Part shown: positions 25,196 through 32,679 of the stretch, piece by piece | How the letters are laid out: each line of letters begins with the position of its first letter | Position numbering within the stretch: position 1 is the first letter of the stretch | NCBI GenBank assembly: GCA_036525185.1 | Contig: DATDAW010000012.1 | Span: 40,923-104,922, forward strand | Direction: 5' to 3' | Source: DATDAW01 sp036525185 | GTDB taxonomy: Bacteria > Verrucomicrobiota > Verrucomicrobiia > Chthoniobacterales > DASVRZ01 | Length of the DNA stretch: 64,000 nucleotides | Program-made: the position numbers and the translations under genes | The notes under the pieces: model-generated | Database searches by the model: none | Seen by the model: only the letters and a program-made list of their open reading frames with translations | Told to the model about the DNA's origin: nothing

Positions 25196-26575
25196 TTAGT
25201 CGTCCCCGTTCCTTGAGCGATAACGCGCTGCCTCAATCCCATGCTTGCGGATAAGCTCCCAAAATGACCGACGATTCTTTCCGGCGGCCCGTGCGGCACC
25301 CGAGATATTGCCACGATGTACCGAGAGCAGACCTTCGATATAGGCGCGCTCGAACTGCAAAATGGTACGCAATTTGGCGGAACGAAAGTCAGTCGGAAAC
25401 GCATCCTCGTGACCGGGAAGGTCGATGTCCCGGCCAGAGACAGCGTGGCCTCCGGACATGACAACGGCGCGCTCTACCACGTGCTCAAGTTCGCGCACGT
25501 TGCCCGGCCAGTTGTAACACAACAGTTTCCCCATGGCATCGTCGCTGAAATTGGCCCCTGGGTGGTTCGCAAATTTGCGCAGGAAGAAACGGGTCAGCGT
25601 CGGGATGTCTTCCCGCCGCTCACGGAGTGGCGGCAGGCGGATGGGAAGGGTGTTAAGGCGGTAGTAAAGATCGCAACGGAATCGTCCCTCTCGCACATCG
25701 TGCTCCAGACCCGGGTGCGCTGCGGCGATCACCCGCACATCGACCCGGTGTAGCGAAGCCGCACCCACCGGGCGCACCTCTTTCTCCTGGAGAAAACGCA
25801 GGAGCTTCACCTGCATGTGTGGCGAGAGCGAAGGGACTTCATCGAGGAAAAGAGTGCCGCCCTCCGCCTCGCGGATCATTCCACGAGACGCGGCATGCGC
25901 GCCGGTAAATGCGCCGCGTTCGTGCCCAAAAAACTCGCTCTCCGCCAGTTCAACAGGGATGGCGCCGCAATTGATCGGTACGAACGGGCCGCCCGCCCGC
26001 GGGCTCAGATCGTGAACGGCGCGCGCAAAGAGTTCTTTGCCGGTGCCCGTTTCACCACTGATCAAGACGCCGGCATCGCTTCCGGCCACGAGCGGCAATC
26101 GCTCAACCTCTGTCAAGAAAGCAGGGCTTTGGCCGATGAGCGGCGAACGGCCCTTGGGCGGCTTGGAATGCAGCGTCGCGGCGCCTCGATGCGGGCGGGC
26201 GAGCAGGCGCCAGATGCGCGGAAAGATCTCGCCGGGTCGCACCGGTGGCAGAACGAAATCGTCGACTCCAGCTTTTAACAGTGCGAGCGCGTCTTCCGGT
26301 CCGCCTTCGGCGATCACGGCGATGACGGGGATCCGCAGTTCCCCACGCTCAGGAACGTCGAGCATGGCTCGCGCCTCGCTGAGCGTACACCGGCGCAAGA
26401 GTAGAACCACGACATGCGGCTGGAAGGACACCATTGCCATCTGGGCGTCGCGGATGCCTGTCTTCACGCAAAGCTCAGAGCCGGGATTCCCGTCTGCCTC
26501 CAACGCAGTCGTCAACGCCAACGCGATGCCGTTCGGTGGATCCGCGTCCCAAACCATAATTCTCTGGGGGTTCAT
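25196..26575 (-). CDS. Sigma-54-dependent activator with degenerate receiver domain
   Basis: A 459-residue bacterial enhancer-binding protein from the ATG at 26575 (MNPQRIMVWDADPPNG). The frame is open 78 nt further upstream, but that part looks non-coding. Residues 1-125 have receiver-domain layout, but the phosphoacceptor Asp is replaced (HVVVLLLRRC, Leu near residue 60) and the conserved Lys is Pro110 (DFVLPPV), so normal phosphorylation is unlikely. The AAA+ domain has Walker A GETGTGKE (about 174-181) and the sigma-54 contact loop GAFTGA (about 221-226). A Fis-type helix-turn-helix ends the protein (GNISGAARAAGKNRRSFWEL). It probably activates the sigma-54 promoter 290 nt downstream. Confidence 0.9.
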   Translation of the reverse strand: MNPQRIMVWDADPPNGIALALTTALEADGNPGSELCVKTGIRDAQMAMVSFQPHVVVLLLRRCTLSEARAMLDVPERGELRIPVIAVIAEGGPEDALALLKAGVDDFVLPPVRPGEIFPRIWRLLARPHRGAATLHSKPPKGRSPLIGQSPAFLTEVERLPLVAGSDAGVLISGETGTGKELFARAVHDLSPRAGGPFVPINCGAIPVELAESEFFGHERGAFTGAHAASRGMIREAEGGTLFLDEVPSLSPHMQVKLLRFLQEKEVRPVGAASLHRVDVRVIAAAHPGLEHDVREGRFRCDLYYRLNTLPIRLPPLRERREDIPTLTRFFLRKFANHPGANFSDDAMGKLLCYNWPGNVRELEHVVERAVVMSGGHAVSGRDIDLPGHEDAFPTDFRSAKLRTILQFERAYIEGLLSVHRGNISGAARAAGKNRRSFWELIRKHGIEAARYRSRNGDD

Positions 26576-27228
26576 ACCGTTTAAATTCGGAGTAGAAGGT
26601 TTCCCTTGGCAGGAGCCGCTACTGGGCCGTCGCCCAACGCCTTCACGCGCCAATGGATGCCGGGACCAGAAGAGGCAATCTCTTCGCGCCTCTCAACGAT
26701 CAAGTCGCCAGCGTGAGCGTAGCCTGCTTTCTCCTGGCTAGGGAGTAAACCACGGGTCTTCGTGATGTGGGCTACATTCGCAGCCATTCTCCTGACGCCG
26801 TGTACCAATCTCCGCCGTCGGAGTCGCGTTTTGGGGCAGTGCGAGCAGATCACAGCGATCAGCCTCGCCCGAGGCGCCATCTTCTCCCTTTCTGCAAGGA
26901 CACGCTCCCTGCGTGTTACCCCCTTCTGAACCGCAAGCTTCGATTGCGCAAAACTCGTTTGCTTTTCCACCCTGCCAATCTAACGAGACAAATAACTCAG
27001 GACTACCTGATTCTGAAGCGAACGAGCGCGTGCGGCGCTCGTGACGTGTTTGGTCCACGGCTCGGCGCAGTCTGCGGCTTGAGGTAAGCTCCCAGGAACC
27101 GTAGGTACACGTCCAAGTCCTTGAGCCTGTTCACGGTCCTGCCTGGCACCTCCAGACGGCAACCATCCTGATTTATCGCGTGAGCCCAAGTTCGTTGGGC
27201 AAATCTTTGATCGCGAACGAATCGCCGC
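26576..27228. other. Intergenic region upstream of the activator
   Basis: About 650 nt with no recognised gene. Two overlapping minus-strand frames here (about 129 and 106 codons) show no domain, hydrophobic pattern or good ribosome-binding site. A perfect 6-bp hairpin (GCCCAA-GTTCG-TTGGGC, 27184-27200) lies just after the tRNA-Thr 3' end on the minus strand but has no T-run. The activator promoter must lie here, but I could not place it. Confidence 0.5.
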
Positions 27229-27304
27229 TGGAGCCGATGACGGGACTCGAACCCGTGACCTGCTGATTACGAATCAGCTGCTCTACCAACTGAGCTACAT
27301 CGGC
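27229..27304 (-). tRNA. tRNA-Thr (anticodon CGT)
   Basis: The minus strand folds as a full cloverleaf: acceptor GCCGATG/CATCGGC, D-arm AGCTCAGTTGGTAGAGC, anticodon stem GCTGA/TCAGC with loop TTCGTAA (anticodon CGT, codon ACG) and T-arm ACGGGTTCGAGTCCCGT. The discriminator is T and CCA is encoded. Confidence 0.97.
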
Positions 27305-27421
27305 ATCACTGCGACGGCAAAAAACGACGGACGACGATATTGCACGGTTTGGCCGGGCGGGCAAGCGCGGTTATCGTTCCTCATGCCGAAAGGTTGCCGA
27401 GGGGTGGGACGCCTGTGTCTG

Positions 27422-28123
27422 TCAAAACATACCGGGATATAACAAGCGGACGGCTGACAGCTGCACCGGTTCATAGACGTATTGGAAAACATTCCAAGCA
27501 ATGATGATCCCAGCCCAGCTCGTCGTGGGGGTCCATAAAAAGCTTTGCAAGGTTTCAGCCAGCTTCCCGCGGACGAATAAAAGCGGAAGAGAGCTGCCGT
27601 CCAGCGGCGGAAGGGGTAGCAGGTTGAAGCAGCCCAGGAGAAGATTCAGCGAAAAGAACAGGCTGACCATTTCTGCAGCGAAAACAGCCATGCCATCTCC
27701 ACTGCCTTCGGTGACGGTCAGGAAGTCAATTGCCGCCGGTACGCTGAAAACACCGGCGCCGATGCCGATTTTGATGAGGATGGCGCTGATGATGACGAGC
27801 AGAAAATTGGCTGCCGGTCCAGCGAGGGCCATAAGAGCAGAGCGTTGTGGGAACTGCAGCGCCCAGCGCGGGTTATACGGGGCACTGGCCCAGCCGATCA
27901 TCCAGCCGGACATGAGGTAAGTAGCCAGGGGAACAACGACCATGCCAAACGGCTCGCGTTTGATGTGTGGCGCCGGGTTGAGCGTTACCTGTCCGCTGCG
28001 AGCCGCTGTGTCGTCGCCGAGTTTAAGCGCGGTCCACGCGTGAGCGGCTTCGTGTAGCGTCGTGGAAAACAGGAATACCAGATACCATTTGATGCCGTCT
28101 TCGAGATTGAACATGTCCTGCAA
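27422..28123 (-). CDS. Site-2 protease family (M50) intramembrane metalloprotease
   Basis: A 233-residue polytopic membrane protein. The first helix carries the zinc motif HEAAH (residues 24-28). A distal helix carries the second motif NLLPLPPLDG (167-176), where the Asp is the third ligand. Hydrophobic segments near 61-82, 95-120 and 145-170 form the core. There is no PDZ domain, so it is the compact M50 type often annotated as a site-2 protease family protein rather than RseP. It faces the divergent prmA gene. The substrate is unknown. Confidence 0.88.
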   Translation of the reverse strand: MQDMFNLEDGIKWYLVFLFSTTLHEAAHAWTALKLGDDTAARSGQVTLNPAPHIKREPFGMVVVPLATYLMSGWMIGWASAPYNPRWALQFPQRSALMALAGPAANFLLVIISAILIKIGIGAGVFSVPAAIDFLTVTEGSGDGMAVFAAEMVSLFFSLNLLLGCFNLLPLPPLDGSSLPLLFVRGKLAETLQSFLWTPTTSWAGIIIAWNVFQYVYEPVQLSAVRLLYPGMF

Positions 28124-28258
28124 GGATGCAGAAGCGAGAGGGTGAAAGTCGAGTTCTGCGGAGAATCCTCACGTAGAGGCTCCGTGCCTGAACAATTGGC
28201 TTTGTGGGCGTCGTCATGAAGCTTCTATTTTCGGCGCCGGCCATGCATTTTGAGCGCG

Positions 28259-29110
28259 ATGCATGTCTGGACCAAACGCTGCCGGGACGAAAATCTGGAT
28301 GCCTGGAGGGATGTCATTCTGGAGTTACCAGGAGTTAATCCCACCTGTGTCGTGGCGACGTGGAAGCCAGGGAAGGTCTGGCACACGATTGAGGTTTTCG
28401 GGGAGTCAGCGGCGGAGCTGGCAGATATTTCGCGACTTTTAGGCGGAAGCGTTCGCGCGATTGCGGACGAAACCTGGAGCGCAGGATTAAAGAGAAAACG
28501 CGGAGCGATTCACATCCGAAACCGATTTTCGGTGGTGGAATCGGCTTCTGAAAATCCGGCGCGCCCGGAGATCGTGATTCCTGCGGGGATGGCGTTTGGG
28601 ACGGGGGATCATCCAACGACGGCAACGTGCCTGCGTTTGTTGGTCGACGTGGCCGAACGACTGACAGCGAAAGGCAAATGGTCACTTCTGGACGTTGGGA
28701 CCGGGTCGGGTGTGCTGGCGATTGCAGCCAGGATGCTGGGTGCAGACGTCGTGGAGGCCTTCGATTTTGATCCGAATGCGGTGCGGACGGCGCAGGAAAA
28801 TGCGCAATTGAATCATATCACCGGCGTGAAATGGAGTGTCGCTGACGTGCTGAAATTCGAAGCGGTGAGGGATTTTCATTTGGTTGCAGCCAATATTTAT
28901 AGCGAGCTCTTCCGCGAGGCCTGGCCGCGTCTGCAAAAGGCCGTGAAGTCGGACGGGTGGTTTTTATTATCGGGAATCCTGCGCGCACAAGCGGATGAGT
29001 GCGAAGCGGTTTTGCGCGGCTCCGGGTTTGTCGTTTTCCGCAAGGTCGTTCGCGGCAAATGGGTTACGATGATTGCGGAACGTGAAAACGGTGAAAGGAT
29101 GGGCGCATGA
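28259..29110 (+). CDS. prmA: Ribosomal protein L11 methyltransferase
   Basis: A 283-residue enzyme that trimethylates ribosomal protein L11 using S-adenosylmethionine. The SAM-binding motif DVGTGSG is at residues 145-151, preceded by the PrmA-typical MAFGTGDHPTTATCLRLL. VAANIYSELFREAWP, in place of the usual N-I-L, marks the catalytic region. A TTG 9 nt upstream could also start translation; the ATG gives the usual N-terminus (MHVWTKRC). The last codons overlap the next gene by 4 nt (ATGA). Confidence 0.88.
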   Translation: MHVWTKRCRDENLDAWRDVILELPGVNPTCVVATWKPGKVWHTIEVFGESAAELADISRLLGGSVRAIADETWSAGLKRKRGAIHIRNRFSVVESASENPARPEIVIPAGMAFGTGDHPTTATCLRLLVDVAERLTAKGKWSLLDVGTGSGVLAIAARMLGADVVEAFDFDPNAVRTAQENAQLNHITGVKWSVADVLKFEAVRDFHLVAANIYSELFREAWPRLQKAVKSDGWFLLSGILRAQADECEAVLRGSGFVVFRKVVRGKWVTMIAERENGERMGA

Positions 29111-30150
29111 ATTTTGCGCGCCAATTCGCCAGCGATAATTATGCGGGGATTTGTCCGGAGGTTCTTGAGTCGTTTACTCAAGCAAACCGAGATCATGCGC
29201 CGAGTTATGGAGCGGATGAGTGGACGGCGAAGGCGGTGAACGATATCCGTGAGGTGTTCGAGACCGAGTGTGCGGTGCACTTTGTGTTTAACGGCAGCGC
29301 AGCGAATTCGTTGATCCTATCGTCCATGTGCGACTCATTCGGCGCGGTCGTTTGCCACGAATTCGGACATGTCGCGAATGACGAATGCAATGCGCCGGGA
29401 TTTTTCAGGCACGGCCTGAGTTTGGAGCCGACCCCCGGCGCGAACGGAAAGCTGACGCCGGACCTGGTCGAGGCAACGGCGGTGAGGCGGACGGATGTGC
29501 ATGCGCCGAAGGCACAAGCGTTGAGCATTACGAATGCGACCGAAGTGGGGACTGTTTACTCGGTTTCGGAGCTCGGCGCCGTCGTGGAGAAAGGAAAGTC
29601 ACTCGGGCTCAAAACGCACCTCGACGGCGCGCGTTTTTCAAACGCCGTCGCAAGTCTGGAGGTCGCTCCGGCGGAAATCACATGGCGGGCTGGTGTGAAT
29701 GCGATGTGTTTTGGCGGGACGAAGAATGGCATGGGTTTTGGAGAAGCGATCGTGATTTTCGACCCGGAACTCGCCAGAAACTTTGATTATCGCGTCAAAC
29801 AGTCGGGACAACTCGCGTCCAAGCACCGGTTCCTTTCTGCGCAATGGCACGGATTTTTGCAGCATGGCGTCTGGCTTCGTAACGCCCGCAACGCCAACGC
29901 CGCAGCGCAGCGTTTGCGAGTCGGTTTGGAGAGTCTCACCGGGGTGGAAATAGCATTTCCGACTGAAGCGAATGCGGTCTTTGCCTACCTGCCATCGGGA
30001 ACGGTCAAGGCGTTACATGCCTCCGGACGAAAGTTTTACACAGATGTTGGCCCAAATGGGTGCGCGCGTTTGATGTGCGCCTGGGACACGACATTCGAAG
30101 ACGTGGATGGTCTTGTGGAGCAGATTCGAACGCTCAAAGCTGACTCTTAA
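29107..30150 (+). CDS. Threonine aldolase-like PLP-dependent lyase
   Basis: A 347-residue fold-type I PLP enzyme of the beta-eliminating lyase/threonine aldolase family, which cleaves L-threonine or related beta-hydroxy amino acids to glycine plus aldehyde. Lys206 in CFGGTKNG is the expected Schiff-base lysine. Asp173-x-x-Arg176 (HLDGARF) contacts the pyridine ring and cofactor. The N-terminal FASDNYAGICPEVLESF is family-typical. Translation is coupled to prmA by an ATGA overlap. Substrate stereospecificity cannot be read from sequence. Confidence 0.88.
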   Translation: MNFARQFASDNYAGICPEVLESFTQANRDHAPSYGADEWTAKAVNDIREVFETECAVHFVFNGSAANSLILSSMCDSFGAVVCHEFGHVANDECNAPGFFRHGLSLEPTPGANGKLTPDLVEATAVRRTDVHAPKAQALSITNATEVGTVYSVSELGAVVEKGKSLGLKTHLDGARFSNAVASLEVAPAEITWRAGVNAMCFGGTKNGMGFGEAIVIFDPELARNFDYRVKQSGQLASKHRFLSAQWHGFLQHGVWLRNARNANAAAQRLRVGLESLTGVEIAFPTEANAVFAYLPSGTVKALHASGRKFYTDVGPNGCARLMCAWDTTFEDVDGLVEQIRTLKADS

Positions 30151-30195
30151 CGCCAGGCGCTCTGCCTTGAACGTTGAAAGTTGAGTTCCCGACGC

Positions 30196-32679
30196 TCAGT
30201 TCCAGATAAAATGCTCCAACTGCAGTCGTTTCATCCGATCAGCCGCTTCCGTAGCTCGCGGACCGCTCGAGTCGGCCAACTTGCGGTACACGGCTACCGC
30301 GGCATCCCATTTCTCGCCGGCTTCCAGGATTTGAGCGGCATCAAACCCGGCCCGGTAAAACCATAGATATTCAGGCTCCGTGGAATCGCCTTTGGGATTG
30401 ATCACGTCGTAATACGCCACGAGTGCCTCATCCATTCGGCTTAATTTTTCGAGCGATTTCCCTTTCTTGTAGAGCGCCAGATTTCGCCAATAAAGCGCGA
30501 TGGAAGGCGTCGTTGCCAGCGTGTCAAAAACGGCGACTGCTTTCTCGTAGGCTTTGGGGTCGTTTACGCCTTCCAGATAAAGCGTCTCGCCCTTGCGTGC
30601 GAGTGCAGCCGCAGCGAGATCGGGGCCAGGGTGTTGCGAAAGAAGATCGTCCAGGAGGACGATGGCGTCATCAAGTTTCCCGGTATCCCGTTTGACGATG
30701 GCTTGCTCATAACGAGCCCACAAACTCAAAGGACCTTTCATCCGCACAACTTGGTCGAGGGTGTCGATCGCACCATCGATGGCGTCGGGATTCATGGTGC
30801 GAATTGCGGAGCGAGCGGCCAGGAAACGCGCTTTCTCCAACAGGGGAGAATCTTTGAAATCTTTGGCGACCAATTCGAATTGAGTTTGCGCGTTCGGAAA
30901 GTCCTCCTGGCGAAAATAAATCTCCCCCCTTTTCATCCGGACATCGGCAACGAGGGGCGACTTGGGATATTTCTCAATAAAGCTGGCCGCTTCTGCGAGC
31001 AAATCGGCATCGCTCGTTTGCCCCTGCGTATCGTGCAGAAAAAGAGCGAGATACGCTGCGCGTTCAGCAACGTCGGCGGAGGGGATCGACTGACTGGTTT
31101 GGTTCAGTTCTGCCGAAGTCGCGATCAGATCCGGGGGATTTGCCGTGAACGACATTTCAGCGAGCCCCAGATGAGCCATCGGAATCCGATCGCGTTCTGG
31201 GAAATCGCGAATGAACAAGTTGAACGTTTCCCGTGCCGCTTTTCGATCTCCGTAGCGCGCCTGGACCAGTCCTTCCTCGAGCAGCAGATCGCTTCGCATG
31301 CTGCTCTGCGGGAAGCGATTGCTAAATTCCTGATAGACTTCGACAAACTTCTTAAAGTCGCCGGTCTGTAATGTTGCGAGCGCACTGTTGTACAGAAGCG
31401 GTTCGGCATGGGCGAAGTTCGCCGCGGCGGCTTTCGCGAAGCGGTCCGCAGCGCTCGGGAAATCCTGGAGCATAAAATACGCGGTTCCTGCGCCGGCCTG
31501 AAGCCGGGCCACGATATCCGGCCAGGGATGTGCAGCGAGACCTTTGTCAAACTCGGCGATGGCCTCTGCTTCGTTGCTTTCGGCCATCAAAATGCGCCCG
31601 GTTTCAAGATGGACTTCGGGCAGCAACGGATGCGACGGGAATTTTTCGACCCAGCTTCGAAGGTCTTTCAGAGCCTGATCGTTGCCTCTTTCACGCTGGT
31701 CGAAATACGCGAGATAGAGCAGCGCAAGGGCTTGACGATTTTCGGGCGGCGCGTCCCGCCAACGGCGCAATTGCGTGGCGGATGGGTTGTCGTCGGCCTG
31801 ATAAACGCGGTCCAACTCGGCGAAGACAGTATCCAGCCGCTTATTTCCTGGTTGTTCGGCGATGAATAATTCCAGCACGTCTTCAGCGGAGTCGCGTTGC
31901 CCCTGCCCTTGCAGGGCTCGCGCGAGCCCCACGTGGATGCTCGCAAGAATTTCAGCGGAGAGAAACGCGGGGTTTTCGCGGAGCTGTTCGAAGCGACTGC
32001 GCGCTTCGGGAAAATTCTTTTGAGTCAGCGCGAGCCTGGCGTGCAAATAACGGCCGAGCTGTTGGTCCGCCGTGGTTTTTGGGCGGAACTCGTTGAGCAG
32101 ATTCGCGGCCAGAGCAATGTCGCCGGAGTCCAGTGCGATATCGGCCCGACGCAGCGTCGCAGCAATGCCAAGCTTATGGTCGTGAATGAGTTGCGCATAG
32201 ACACTTGAAGCTTCCTTGGGGCGTCCCAGCCCACGCAAAGCCTCGGCTTTGGCGAACACCGCACGATCTCTGAAAGGCGAATCCATTGAGATCAAAGCTC
32301 CGAGCGAGTTCAATGCTTCCGACCACTCCCCAGAGGCAAGCTGCATCTGAACGAACAAGAACTGGCGTTCCGGCGTGTCGGGGGCTGATTGCAAAACTTT
32401 GCGGGCTTCCGAGACTGAACCAGCAGCAATGAGCGCGTCCGCGAGCCGAAAAGTGGCGGCAGCACGTTCATGCTCCGGTGGTTTTCCGGCGAGATATTCG
32501 CGAAGCTTCTGGATGCCGACCTGTGGAATTCCCTCTCCGATCGCCCGGACAGCTTCCGTGTAAAGCTGATCTTCGGCAGCCAGGTTGCCAGCGAGACAGA
32601 GCGCAAAGAGGGACGCCTTCCACGCACGGTTCTTGAATGATTTCCGGTGACCTGCAATCGCTTCTCCCAGCTTTTTCAT
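30196..32679 (-). CDS. Exported tetratricopeptide-repeat protein
   Basis: An 827-residue protein with an N-terminal signal peptide (long basic start, then ASLFALCLAGNLAA; cleavage near residue 34-35). The remainder is helical repeats of TPR/Sel1-like spacing, for example DRAVFAKAEALRGLGRPKEA, RMKRGEIYFRQEDFPNAQTQ and FETRG-type Ala-rich pairs, to the C-terminus. Such periplasmic TPR proteins act as scaffolds in envelope assembly. Its start overlaps the uvrA stop by 4 nt, so it is co-translated with uvrA, although a functional link is not obvious. Confidence 0.8.
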   Translation of the reverse strand: MKKLGEAIAGHRKSFKNRAWKASLFALCLAGNLAAEDQLYTEAVRAIGEGIPQVGIQKLREYLAGKPPEHERAAATFRLADALIAAGSVSEARKVLQSAPDTPERQFLFVQMQLASGEWSEALNSLGALISMDSPFRDRAVFAKAEALRGLGRPKEASSVYAQLIHDHKLGIAATLRRADIALDSGDIALAANLLNEFRPKTTADQQLGRYLHARLALTQKNFPEARSRFEQLRENPAFLSAEILASIHVGLARALQGQGQRDSAEDVLELFIAEQPGNKRLDTVFAELDRVYQADDNPSATQLRRWRDAPPENRQALALLYLAYFDQRERGNDQALKDLRSWVEKFPSHPLLPEVHLETGRILMAESNEAEAIAEFDKGLAAHPWPDIVARLQAGAGTAYFMLQDFPSAADRFAKAAAANFAHAEPLLYNSALATLQTGDFKKFVEVYQEFSNRFPQSSMRSDLLLEEGLVQARYGDRKAARETFNLFIRDFPERDRIPMAHLGLAEMSFTANPPDLIATSAELNQTSQSIPSADVAERAAYLALFLHDTQGQTSDADLLAEAASFIEKYPKSPLVADVRMKRGEIYFRQEDFPNAQTQFELVAKDFKDSPLLEKARFLAARSAIRTMNPDAIDGAIDTLDQVVRMKGPLSLWARYEQAIVKRDTGKLDDAIVLLDDLLSQHPGPDLAAAALARKGETLYLEGVNDPKAYEKAVAVFDTLATTPSIALYWRNLALYKKGKSLEKLSRMDEALVAYYDVINPKGDSTEPEYLWFYRAGFDAAQILEAGEKWDAAVAVYRKLADSSGPRATEAADRMKRLQLEHFIWN

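Noticed and set aside
26581..27058. Two overlapping minus-strand frames upstream of the activator
   Set aside because: There is no recognisable domain, hydrophobic pattern or ribosome-binding site, and they overlap each other.
27184..27200. GCCCAA/TTGGGC hairpin as a terminator of tRNA-Thr
   Set aside because: The stem is perfect but only 6 bp and no T-run follows on the minus strand.
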